Below are positions 38,161 through 48,031 of a stretch of DNA of 64,000 nucleotides, piece after piece (the first letter of the stretch is position 1; the number at the start of each line of letters is the position of its first letter). The stretch comes from Hyalella azteca (Eukaryota > Arthropoda > Malacostraca > Amphipoda > Hyalellidae): positions 62,001 to 126,000 of the forward strand of contig NW_025931904.1 of NCBI RefSeq assembly GCF_000764305.2, written 5' to 3'. Both the position numbers and the translations under genes were made by a program. Below the pieces are notes generated by a model, which saw only the letters and a list, made by a program, of their open reading frames with translations, did not search any database and had not been told where the DNA came from.

Positions 38161-38243
38161 CTCGCCGTATCGCCGCCTTGCATGACGTTCGTCTTATCTC
38201 TCCGGCACAGGCTTGCAGGCTGCCTTGGTCTTATGCACCTTCT
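38161..38243 (-). CDS. Candidate 83-nt exon on the minus strand, unknown product
   Basis: It has a good acceptor (TTTTTGTTTGTGCAG, AG at 38245-38244) and donor GGCGAG/GTCAGT (last base 38161). In the frame starting at its first base it is open and reads RRCIRPRQPASLCRRDKTNV then MQGGDTAR, ending in phase 2. Another frame (KVHKTKAACKPVPER, then stop) is also codon-like, so the assignment is uncertain. Phase 0 at the start fits the candidate exon at 39690-39630. Confidence 0.27.
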
Positions 38244-39240
38244 CTGCACAAACAAAAATACGACATCCGTATTATTTGCTAAGAATTTAAATAAAAAGAA
38301 AACGCCAAGCAAATTCACCATATCTACAATGAAATATTCCATATATCATTGAAGGTATGGTGAATTTGAAGGGCGTATTGTACTTTTGAATTCTTTATGA
38401 ACCTGCTATTAAAGCCGACTAATGATTCAATTTATCTTATTATTTGCTAATAAAATAATAATCGTTCTTCGTGACCTGAGGAGTCACAGTGCACAATATA
38501 CAATGTTTCGCTACAGCAACGGTCTTGCGTATAAACCCTGCATATTAAAAGGTGGCTTGCGAATTATAAATGGAAAATTTATTTATTAGCAGATCTATGA
38601 ATCGTTAGATGTCATAAGGACTTTTTTTATTTATTTACACCTATCATTGGTAAACAAATTGCATCACGAACACCTGAACTTATTCTAAATTCTTTACTTA
38701 GAAAGGAAGGCACATAAGTCTTTATCCGCTTCTTGACATTGGACAATAGTTTTTGCGACGAAAAAAAAGTGTGAAGACTGGAGATTGGAAAGTTTTGCCT
38801 AATGTTATTGTTAAATATATTTATCAATTCGAAAAAATGATGTGAAAAAATTCTCTGCTCGATCCATCCGGAGTGGAGATAACGAATGTAGGGTTTGTTG
38901 GACGAAAAATGAGCTTAATATACTGTAATAAGGAAAGAGTATAGTGTTCATATAGTGAACAATTGAAACAAGAAAGAGTGCCAAATTTATTTATATAAAA
39001 TAAATTTATGAAATTTAATTAATATTTTTTATATTATTCTCATCAGCAAATCTTGAGTATTACAATTAACTATTAAGTTATTTTTAATTCCCTTTCCACA
39101 TTATTTTTCGAAATTAGCGACTATTTTACTCCAAGTTTGTATTATATACTCATTTTATGTAATTATTACCATTTGTATCGTCTTGTTGATTTGAATTATC
39201 CTTTAATGGAAGACATCTACGCATTACTCACTCTTTAGTC

Positions 39241-39624
39241 ACAGCCGCCGGCATCTCGAATCCTCTGAAAAAGAAGGACCTTTAGCCGGACAAACATCAG
39301 AGGACTGATATGGGTTGCGGTTTGGCAGCTACAGGTTTGCTGCAGTGTCGACAGAAAGTTCCTTATTATGGCTTGCATTTGTCATCAGCACCATTATTGG
39401 GGACAGCTATTGCCGGTGTGGCTACGGCCTTTATGCCATAAAATATCCTGGGCTTTGTTGGACACGAGGCATCAGCACAAGAGCCACAATGCCCCTCTAA
39501 GTTCTTTGTCCGTCACTTCGCATTTAGAGGAGCCAACACTAAGAGGCTAAGACCTGAAGTATCACGCGGCGATACCTTGCTTAAAGAAGAAGAGGCCAAG
39601 CTACTTTTAGAAGTAAATAAATAG
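39241..39624 (+). pseudogene. Possible decayed coding sequence with two in-frame stops
   Basis: One plus-strand frame reads protein-like for 127 codons to TAG 39622-39624, interrupted only by TAG (39283-39285) and TAA (39439-39441). Segments include TAAGISNPLKKKD, MGCGLAATGLLQCRQKVPYY and KFFVRHFAFRGANTKRLRPE, ending LLKEEEAKLLLEVNK. This suggests a retrocopy of a small protein, perhaps with a membrane segment (PLLGTAIAGVATAFMP). I do not recognise the parent. No poly-A tract follows, so retroposition is unproven. Confidence 0.4.
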
Positions 39625-39629
39625 TTTAC

Positions 39630-39690
39630 CTGAGACTCACAGCAAATGGATCCTCCACATCCGCGTAATTTGCAGGGACAAGGGTTCAAT
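39630..39690 (-). CDS. Candidate Cys-rich 61-nt exon on the minus strand
   Basis: Acceptor CATTAG (AG at 39692-39691), a pyrimidine-poor site, and donor GTCTCAG/GTAAAC (last base 39630). It reads LNPCPCKLRGCGGSICCESQ: six cysteines in 20 residues. Phase 2 in, phase 0 out, compatible with the candidate exon at 38243-38161. Known Cys-rich families considered (PDGF/VEGF tail, small secreted peptides) do not fit clearly. Confidence 0.25.
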
Positions 39691-40681
39691 CTAATGAAAA
39701 AATAGATTTGTGGCATAAGTCAACTTTGGGGGTTTTCTCAGTTTTTCTTTAATTTAGTAATGATATGTTTTGAATTGAATAATGACCCTATAAAATACTT
39801 TAATTTTATTTGGATTTGATATCATTTTTAAGTCTTTCCTTCCACTAATTCGGTAAAGTTAGAAGTATACATCAATATAATTTTTGACTTATGAGAAGCT
39901 TCTTTGCAACAGACTTAGCCACGAATTTCCTTATCATCAGGAAATTATGCTGTCGCGTTATGCAAAATACACATTTTTCATTCTGATAATTTCTTATTTA
40001 TTCATCTTTTCCTGTTGTTTCATCTCCCAGTCACATATTAGTAAATTTTCATGTGTTATTATAAGGTCGTGCAGCGTAAGTCATTACCTCCATGCTTTTA
40101 GAAATTTTTACCTCCATTTACTAAGCCAACTCCATTGCGGTCGAGCTGATGTGCTGTCAAGAACTTGTAACATAACTTCCTGGTATCTGCAAGTCATCCA
40201 AAAATTATTCCCAAATTGGACAACTTCGCTGGAGTTTCCTAATGATTAGCTCCGTGTAGTTTACATCTTCTGAAGTATTGCATTGGAACAAATACCAAGA
40301 AAGACGAAAAGATATCATGAAACCAGATTGTTAGAAAATACATATTAGTTTATTACACTCATCAGAGTTCCAACTATTCATCTTGTGCAGTCGACTTTAA
40401 AAATGGTTCAATCTGATGTCTTAATTCATGCGAGAACTTATATTCAATTTCCATATTTTTATTTTGCTAATAATTAAGCAATTTTCAGGGCTCATTTACT
40501 GAATAACAGATCCTTTTAAAATAGCAAAGTAGAAAAGAGTTAGAAATACTCTCCACAATTAATTTTATTCTGAAATTCTTTTAATTTTTAGAGGTTGAAG
40601 TCCTTGAGCTAAATGATTTGAAAACCATGATAAAAGTTTCAATTAAAATAGTGAAATATCGGAAAATAGCGTGCATGCGAG

Positions 40682-40885
40682 CATAAAAGGTGCGTGGTAT
40701 CGTTATAAAAGGTGCGTGGGTTCGTTATAAAAGGAGCGTGGTCTCGTTATAAAAGGTGCGTGGGCTCGTTATAAAAGGTGCGTGGGCTCGTTATAAAAGG
40801 AGCGTGGGCTCGTTATAAAAGGTGCGTGGGCTCGTTATAAAAGGTGCGTGGGCTCGTTATAAAAGGTGCGTGGGCTCGTTATAAA
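40682..40885 (+). repeat. 22-bp tandem array of TATAAAAGG motifs
   Basis: ATAAAAGGTGCGTGG (or AGGAGCGTGG) recurs every 22 bp from 40683 to 40858, nine copies, then a truncated ATAAATAC at 40880. The consensus unit is CGTTATAAAAGGTGCGTGGGCT. TATAAAAG is a canonical TATA-box match. No coding start follows closely. Confidence 0.92.
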
Positions 40886-41536
40886 TACATTACTTCGCCG
40901 CCCAGACATCAGGTATCATCCGTCTTACTCTGCAGCAAATTTCCTTGGGGAATATCGTGAGTTAGCCATTCATTTCCCCTCGAAAGGTCCCACCCAAGAA
41001 ACTAAGCAAGGATCCATGTCGTTATTTATTACCTGGATGAAAATATTAATAGGAATAAATTAGGTTGATGCCTGTTAGAAATGTGCTTAGTAAATATTCA
41101 TGTTAATGCTACTGAACTCATAATGGATGCTTTACAAAAATGGCACCGACTGATAATAAGCTGAATGACTGTTCTGAAAATGCGATGACTGGAGATCAAT
41201 TTATCCTGAGATAATTTCCTAATAACATTACTGTTTCGCATTCATTTTTAGTTGTTCTTATACTGTAATGTACAGAGACCAACTTACTATATATTGAAAT
41301 CTAATATCTAAAATTAGGCATAACAATTGTTCTAAGAGTAAATTTATGGTTTTAATAGCAGATCTGCCATTCCAGCGACCAATAATCCCTGCAATTTTTG
41401 AATCCCGTCATCCCGAGTCCCAGCATATAACAATATTGCTCATATATATGCCAATTAAAGAGAGGCACGTTCTAATACTCATTTTACGTAGGACATACAA
41501 CTATACCAGTTGACTCTTGTCTCAAAATATGAAAAA

Positions 41537-41681
41537 ATATAACTCAGTACTCACTGCAGTGAGTGACAGAGAGCTCATTTTATCGTCGGCGAAAACGTGA
41601 AGTCACGGACGGACAGACAGACAGACGGACATGGCGAGCACAATAGCGCATTTTTCCATTATTGAAAAAATGCGCTAAAAA
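41537..41681 (+). mobile_element. Hairpin-rich short interspersed element, copy D
   Basis: Palindrome CTCACTGCAGTGAG intact (41550-41563). The upstream inverted repeat is damaged (AGCTCATTTTATC), and the inner AGCGCATTTTT and terminal AAATGCGCTAAAAA are kept. The tetramer tract is shorter than in the other copies. Preceded by GAAAAAATATAACTC, as in copies B, C and E. Confidence 0.82.
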
Positions 41682-41734
41682 TATTAATCATCTTTTAAAC
41701 GCAATTTGTATGTATTAATTTAGAATTCGAATAT

Positions 41735-41771
41735 AAATCTTCTTACAAATTTGAAATTTGTAAGAAGATTT
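41735..41771. repeat. 37-bp perfect palindrome
   Basis: The arms AAATCTTCTTACAAATTT and AAATTTGTAAGAAGATTT are exact inverses around one central G at 41753. It is followed by irregular TTTTCCAG(TTTTATCC) repeats to about 41840. Confidence 0.85.
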
Positions 41772-42076
41772 TCCAGTTTTATCCAGAAAAATATTCCAGT
41801 TTCAGATATTCCAAAAAATTTTCCAGTTTTATCCGGTCTTCTTGTACCAGTTTTGCAATGCCTATAACTATTCTTCTACTAACAATACATATTCAAGTCC
41901 AACTAATAATTTCCGACGCAATAATTATGGATTCGAGCCCAAACAACCCCTGTATGTGCCACGCATCGACCCCAAAGTGTGCCAAGCTTCATACACAAGT
42001 GAACATACACACAAATTTTTTACCAATGGATATAAAAGAACGAAAAACCAGGTCCAGTGCAAAGATCATAGTTCTA

Positions 42077-42345
42077 TCAAGTACGCATCACAAAAAATCT
42101 TGTCTCTTGTCGCCAGCACGTATCTTGAAAGAAGGAGCCTACTCTTCCAATTATTTTCGAGGATTTTTGTGGATTCTTGTTGTACATCTTGACAAATTTA
42201 CAGAGTCTCTCAGTGCTCTCAGTTTCGAGCACCTCTCCGAGTTTCTGCTTGTTTGCCAAGTCTTTGCTCTGGAAATTCGAACCTTCAGAAATCATAGAAG
42301 AGCTGCCTTCCGAAATTGGACTGGAATATTCTTTGGAAATAAGAA
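42077..42345 (-). CDS. Weak candidate exon on the minus strand, unknown product
   Basis: The minus-strand frame is open from after TAA (42349-42347) to TGA 42079-42077. It reads SPISEGSSSMISEGSNFQSK, then KQKLGEVLETESTERLCKFV. A possible acceptor is AGAATATTCCAG near 42322. The plus strand carries a longer frame (41858-42430, 190 codons) whose composition is less protein-like. A true exon on either strand or chance is possible. Confidence 0.2.
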
Positions 42346-42529
42346 TTTAATTTTAAAGAATCGAAAACTTCTTTCATTGGAGCAGAATTTCATACCTTTA
42401 TTTTTTAGAAACGTCATAAAGAAATTGTAAAAAATAGTTTTATTCAGAAATATCAGTGAGAAGACTTATTTAACATTTTCAAGATTTTGTGTTTGAAATT
42501 TCGAAAATTTTACATAAGAGAGATAGCTA

Positions 42530-42760
42530 AGTGAACAGACGACGCACCAAATGAGATGGTGCGTTGTGCATAGTGCGGCGCCGAAAAGACGACGCACCGT
42601 GTACCGCATACCGGCGCTGAAAAGAACTCCGGACTACGGAAATTACACATTTATCGGTCCCAGGGGCCAGATTACGTGTTCAACCATCAGCTGACGCGCG
42701 TGCGGTCCGTTAGTTTCCTCAACGTAGGGATTTCGCGACGCGGTTGTTTTATTTTCTTTA
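42530..42760. other. GC/CpG-rich block, possible promoter or structured element
   Basis: Dense CpG with the repeated phrase GACGACGCACC (42540 and 42589) and a short hairpin ACGCACC..GGTGCGT (about 42544-42566). No convincing frame. It lies just upstream of the minus-strand candidate at 42345-42077, so it could be its promoter; this is speculation. Confidence 0.3.
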
Positions 42761-43749
42761 AAAATTTTTTGCGACATTTAATTATTATAGAGTGATAACA
42801 TATGATGATTTGTTTAAACATAATGCCCCTAAAGACCTATCAAATAAACATGAATTTTTAGCTCCATTTAAATTCCTTGGTTCCTTAATTCAAGCACACA
42901 AACAAACCAAATAGTAGGCACAAATTCTAGTTTTTAAATCTTCAAGACATCAATCAAATAATTGCTCTGAACAAAGTGCTCAAAGTAATAATTCTGTTGG
43001 AAAGACACGTATATTTTAATGTAATTAATTACCCCTCTCCACATTGCCTTGTAAATTTCACCGAACGCTAATTTATGGTTTCATCCAATTTCCTAGAAGC
43101 GCTTTCTGATTCAAAGTCGAGAGGCCTGCTTTATTTTATTCGATATTTTAAAGTTTGCCGCGACCTCCAAGACGTTATTGCGAGGCACAGAGATGGATGA
43201 GCCTCGAGAGTAAATGAGATTTAGCTGAAGAAAAAATACCTGCGCCTTTCTTATCTCCATCGTTACTTTATTAGTTAACATTAATGCAGTAACTTGGGGA
43301 AAAATGCAAGGCGTAATATATAGATTTTTTAAGTGAAATGACGAGGACATTCATTGTCCTTCATTCATTAAAAGGAAATATCTGCCTAGCATAAGTCCAT
43401 TCCTACCACACTTGACGGTATTAACGCATAGACACCGGAAAAAATTAATATTCTACTATGGGATTTTTCAAGCGATGGAAGCGCTTGGATTTTTCCTGGT
43501 TACTTGAAATGAGAAACTAATCTGATAGTATTTTTGTTCAGTGCGGCTTAATAGTTACCATCATTACATTCATGGATGTTATCGAGTGATTCCTAGCAAC
43601 TAGCCAAACTCTACGCAGTCTGCTCAACCGTACATTTGCAAAAGATTCCAATGCTCGTACATCATGATTATGTAAATAAGTATCATTAAATTTTACAAAC
43701 AATTATCATATTGATGCATACTGACATTTCCCTGCAGAAGCTAATTTTC

Positions 43750-44585
43750 AGGATAATTTTTCATGACTTTTTTTTCGCACTCCCAAAATTTTCCAGCTGG
43801 CACTTGTTTTGTCCATCAGCTCACGTGAAACTTCTTGATGTTTTCCGACGATTCTTCTGAAGTAATAATTTTGTCCATTGTTATACCTGACTTTTACTTC
43901 CGGCTTCACTACAATTCCATGTAAGCTTTGATTGTTTTCATTAGTCTGTATTACTTTCCGTGATGCCATCATGATTATTTCCGCAGACGTTAATTCTTCA
44001 TCAAACTGTACAAATTTTCCTGCTGCCTAAACGAATGTTCGTGCTGACTCTAATTTTTTATTCAGTATTCATTAATTTTACTAATGTCTTTTAGACTATT
44101 CCCATTGACTTACAATTTTCTTCAGCCTGCATCAATTTCACTGAGGTCTACACAACAATTTCAATTGACTTTAAATATTCGTTCAGTCTGCATTACTACC
44201 ACGGATGTGTTCACGACCATTTCCATAGACATTGATTTTTCCATCAAGCTGCATTGATTTTACTAATGTCTTCACAATAATTTACGACGAGTCTCATTTT
44301 TCCATCAAGCTGCATTGATTTTAATAATGTCTTCACAATAATTACCGACGAGTCTCATTTTTCCATCAATCTGCATTAATTTTAATAATGTCTTTGCAAT
44401 AATTTCCGACAAGTCTCATTCTTCCATCAGTCTGCATTAATTTTACCAATGTCTTCACAATAATTTCCGGCAAGTCTCATTTTTCCATCAGTCTGCATTG
44501 ATTTTACTTCATCACATATCCACCCACACAAATACCTCTATTAATATGCATAATTTTACTGATGTCTTCACGACTACACCCGCAG
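43750..44585 (+). repeat. 61-bp tandem array ending in the Dok-7 3' splice site
   Basis: The marker CCATCAAGCTGCATTGATTT and its variants start at 44241, 44302, 44363, 44424 and 44485 (61 bp apart). More decayed units with TTCAGTCTGCAT continue back at 61-bp steps (about 44183, 44122, 44062, 44000, 43939) to about 43750. The last unit ends TGATGTCTTCACGAC then ACACCCGCAG, the acceptor of the next Dok-7 exon. An upstream unit keeps TTTCCGCAGACG (about 43979), nearly the same splice junction. Confidence 0.85.
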
Positions 44586-44743
44586 ACGCTACGGGGTGCT
44601 GGGTGACCGCCTGGTGTGGGAAGGAGGCACACGAGCGTCTCCCTTCCAGGGCGTCTTCTCCGCCAAGTATAACCTGCCGCGGGTGCTAGTGCAGGCGCTC
44701 GATCTCGCGGTCAGGGGCATGATCAACAGGATGGGCGAGATGG
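44586..44743 (+). CDS. Dok7: Dok-7-like exon: second half of PTB domain (shortest form)
   Basis: Acceptor CTACACCCGCAG. The first base completes Arg; the next codons give RYGVLGDRLVWEGGTR, then FQGVFSAKYNLPRVLVQALD and LAVRGMINRMGEM, ending at ATGG/GTGAGT (last base 44743, phase 1). DLRRYG and the EGGTR motif match the phosphotyrosine-binding core of Dok-7 (two adjacent Arg plus the Arg after GGT). The final helix (ALDLAVRG) matches the PTB C-terminal helix. The 3' end is triplicated; see the separate repeat entry. Alternative ends are 44824 and 44905. Confidence 0.88.
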
Positions 44744-44910
44744 GTGAGTATAACCTGCCGCGGGTGCTAGTGCAGGCGCTCGATCTCGCGGTCAGGGGCA
44801 TGATCAACAGGATGGGCGAGATGGGTGAGTATAACCTGCCGCGGGTGCTAGTGCAGGCGCTCGATCTCGCGGTCAGGGGCATGATCAACAGGATGGGTGA
44901 GATGGGTGAG
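44668..44910 (+). repeat. Dok7: Three 81-bp in-frame copies of an exon end with its splice donor
   Basis: Units 44668-44748, 44749-44829 and 44830-44910 are identical except for one C to T (44736 versus 44898). Each encodes 27 residues from YNLPRVLVQALDLAVRG to MGEMGE and contains its own G/GTGAGT donor (last exon bases 44743, 44824, 44905). The frame is open through all three and meets TAG at 44911-44913. The ends share AGTA (AAGTAT at the start, GAGTAG after the third), a likely microhomology of the duplication. Confidence 0.93.
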
Positions 44911-44913
44911 TAG

Positions 44914-45686
44914 TCGGGTGACACGAAGACAAACTTCAAAATTTTCAGCGAACAGGGAGATAGATAAAGTGTTAAATGGAATAGAAATGGGAATAGAATA
45001 AAATAAAAATTGAATAGAAGGAAACATAAAAAATAAGAAAAAATATAGTTTGGGCGAGATGGGCTGGACTACGGACGATGCAACGACAAAAAATAGGATA
45101 ATAACGGATGAAGGAAGCCGGTTGATTGATGTTAGTAAAGATGGAATGGCAAAAAATTGAGTACGCTAATTGTAAAGATAAGTTTTAAATTGATGAAAGT
45201 TATTCTGGAAAAGATGTGTGCAATAATAGGAAGCTCAAAGCAATAAATATACGAAGAAAATCACGAAATTTGATAAAAATTAGCAAATTGATGAGGATAT
45301 TAGATTTAAAAAAATTATTAATTGACAGGATATATTTCAAAATCAAGAAAATTATCGATTACATAAGTCATATTAAGTGAAGCTACGAAAGAGAAAAGAT
45401 GGGAGAGGGAATAGATATATTACAATTTCATGACCTTCGTGAAAGAAAGTTGTATTCTGTGATATAATTAATATTACATTAAATGAAATCACGTCCAACG
45501 GTATGCCTTCCAACACCAATTATTGCTATGTTGCTCTTTCTCATTCTATAATGTAATACAGGCTTCCGAAATATAGTGTCAAAAAATTATTTACGCTGTT
45601 TCTCGAAACCAGGAGTTCGATCTCATTCTTTTATCTAATATAGTCTTCAAAAATGAAATGTTAAACAAATGTTTACGTTATACCAG
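44914..45686 (+). other. Dok7: Dok-7 intron
   Basis: AT-rich intron between the PTB exon and the large tail exon. A 13-base echo of the duplicated unit, TGGGCGAGATGGG, lies at 45051-45063. No other feature was seen. Confidence 0.7.
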
Positions 45687-47806
45687 GAGTTCGACCACTG
45701 AGCCGCAACGCGTCAGCATCGTGGATGCGGGACGGCAGCGTTTTGCAGCTGAGCGACTCTGCCGACATGAGCGGCGATTGCGTATCCCTGGCCGGATGCG
45801 AGAGCACGTTCGGCACCCATCACGGTCTCTTTCGGCATCCAACCGGAGTGCCTATGGACACTTACACGACCCGTACGAATGGCAGTAGCGGCAGCAGTAG
45901 CGGCGGTTCCGTAGGGGACGACACAGGTTGGTGGGCGAATGCGTGGGCTTCAGGTAGAGGATGGCAAGGACAAGAAACTCCTGAAGGACTTTATGATACT
46001 CCAAGAGGAACGCCATGCAGTCCAGCGCGAGGGAGAGGAATGAACAGAAGCGTTTCTAATCGCATGATCGACCCTGTACAAAAGAACGTAGGATTTGACA
46101 ACAGGAACGTTGAACAAACTCAATCATTGCAGACATGTTCTGTCAATGCTTTAGGACATACGCCTTGTTATGCCGTACACAGAGACGACTGGAACAGCGA
46201 CAAAGATCAGAAGACCCCAACGAATGCCGATTTCGCCCCACCCTCCTTTACTGGAACTTACTCTTCGACTAATGTGACATCTAATCCAATGGACAACTAT
46301 GACGTGCCTCGCCCTTTGGCGGAAACATTTTACGACACACCGAGGAAGTTCCTAGGAGGACCGGCGCCAGTACACTCCACAAGCTTCACAGGGTCGACGT
46401 GTAGCGGCGTGTTAGGCTGGGCGGGGTCTTTAGTATGCGGCAGGAGAACCGACGACCAACCAGTAACGTCGTCCCTTAAAGTCAACGGGGAAGGCCGTAT
46501 GCCCGTCGTTGACGCTTCAACAGGCGTATTGCTTCAACAGCCGCTGCATATTCAACACCAACATGTGCAGGGAGATCTTTATGCGGTTGTTAATAAATCA
46601 AAAGGAAGCTGTTATAGTGGAAGCATCATTAGAGGTGTTCAACCGAAATCTGAAGAATTAGATGCCTCGAAATTCGTAAATAAATCTTTGGAACACAATT
46701 ATGTTAATGTGAATCCAGCGAATTGCATTAGTGAACCTAGTAAGTGTGGTGCTGAAACTTACTGTCAACATTGTAATACTCAAATTTCACAGTCAATGAA
46801 CTCAGAAAATTCTAAAAAGCAACAAATTTCTGAATTTTCCTCAAATAAGGAGTGTGGAATTTCAACGGAGATAGGCAGGGCGTTAAGCCAGAATTTAAAG
46901 AAGGGTAGTCAAAAAGATTCCCCATGCAGCTCCACGACACATTATGTGGTCATGAAGCCTTCCGCAGAAAGTTTTAGGCACCAAAGCTCGCATTATATTT
47001 GCATGACATCTCCATCATTTCATTCTTTATCGAGTTTTAATCAACAGTTACAACACTTTTCTTTAGCACGACAATTAAGTGGATCTAATTTCCGACACTC
47101 GTCTCCGCAATTGCTTGATAACGACCCTACTCATGCTGGAACAACTGACATTAATTCTTCTCCTTCAAGTCACACTCTCTGCCATTCGAATTCAAACAAT
47201 AATCTTGACGAGGATAAAGAACTGAAACAAGAGCACCCTGTGCCCATGAATTCTAAGAACCGTTGTGTTCCAAGAACAGGACGAAGTTTATCGTTGGCTC
47301 GAAACGAAAATTTGTTTTACGAAGGTCGTCAACGATCGAATTCAGCGGACTCTAGGATAGGCGAGTCTAACATTTGGGGATGTGGGGAAATTCTTTCCCC
47401 ACTAAATACACCCCCTATTTCTCCCAGGAGGAGAAAAAGAAAATCTGGGAGACCAATGAGGTTCGGAAATTGTCGTGGTAACGATTACTTACCAGGCGAA
47501 GACGACAGTGGGTGCGATGTACAAGAAGCTGTGTTACGTCGTTCCTCTTCCGCTCCCGGGAAAACTGCTAACAGAGACTCGGCTTCCAGTAACGATTCTG
47601 GAGTCAGTGAATCTTTGAAGACGTTTTATTTGGGTCAGTGTGAACCACTCCGGCTTCTTGACTGTGCTGAAAGTAAATCACTACGTCCATTGAATTTGAT
47701 GCTTGGGCCTCAATGTTTCCATGCTTCTCTGCCGCGTCTGAAGTCGATTCCAGCCAAGCATCACTGCAATAGAGGTTCGCTATTAGTTGTAGACTCGAAA
47801 AATTGA
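45687..47806 (+). CDS. Dok7: Dok-7-like exon: large Ser-rich C-terminal tail, to stop
   Basis: Acceptor GTTATACCAG; the phase-1 junction gives Gly, then VRPLSRNASASWMRDGSVLQ and onward for 705 codons to TGA 47804-47806. Three Crk-type SH2 ligand motifs are visible: YDTP at 45992, YDVP at 46298 and YDTP at 46331. Further down are SPLNTPPISPRRRKRKSGRP (basic, Pro-directed) and RRSSSAPGK with NDSGVSES. No folded domain follows the PTB, as in Dok-7. Vertebrate Dok-7 is about 500 residues, so this tail is longer. Internal phase-1 donors (for example CCTA/GTAAGT at 46739/46740) could splice to 48032. The start is set by the acceptor, not an ATG. Confidence 0.9.
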
Positions 47807-48031
47807 AGATCTACTCAAAAATTTCCTTGAGAAATACCGGTTGGTCTCAATCATATTAATTTGTAGATATCTGTTTTTTAATTATTCTTTAGTATTACCA
47901 GCATATTTATTTTTATTTTTTTTCTGAACCTGCTGAGTAGAGAATATCGCAGAATCGTCTAGTTTTTAAGATATCCTAGCAATGGTATTCTTTTTAATTT
48001 TTAAAGCAAGCATTTTGCCTTTGGTTTCTAG
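47807..48031 (+). other. Dok7: 3' UTR or intron between alternative Dok-7 ends
   Basis: AT-rich. No AATAAA lies between the TGA and the acceptor TTTGGTTTCTAG (48031). This slightly favours transcripts that continue into the next exon, even if the TGA is used. Confidence 0.5.

Larger units (their letters stand above)
37764..44585 (+). other. Dok7: Large Dok-7 intron splitting the PTB domain
   Basis: A 6.8-kb intron. It contains candidate antisense exons (38243-38161, 39690-39630, about 42345-42077), a possible pseudogene (39241-39624), a 22-bp TATAAAAGG array (40682-40885), copy D of the interspersed family (41537-41681), a 37-bp palindrome (41735-41771), a GC-rich block (42530-42750) and a 61-bp array that runs into the acceptor (43750-44585). 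Confidence 0.8.

Noticed and set aside
41858..42430. 190-codon plus-strand frame
   Set aside because: Composition is not protein-like, a second phase is open alongside, and it lies in the Dok-7 intron. The minus strand offers a slightly better but still weak reading.
43748..43972. 74-codon minus-strand frame
   Set aside because: Lies in the 61-bp array, whose unit is not a multiple of three; no conserved reading between units.
11840..44585. Tandem arrays considered as CRISPR-like
   Set aside because: The repeats are head-to-tail without unique spacers, and the genome is eukaryotic.
44589..44939. 116-codon minus-strand frame with an internal repeat
   Set aside because: Shadow of the triplicated Dok-7 unit; 81 bp is a multiple of three, so any frame repeats without stops.
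45658..45888. 76-codon frame overlapping the start of the large Dok-7 exon
   Set aside because: Out of phase with the preceding exon; the other frame continues for 705 codons.
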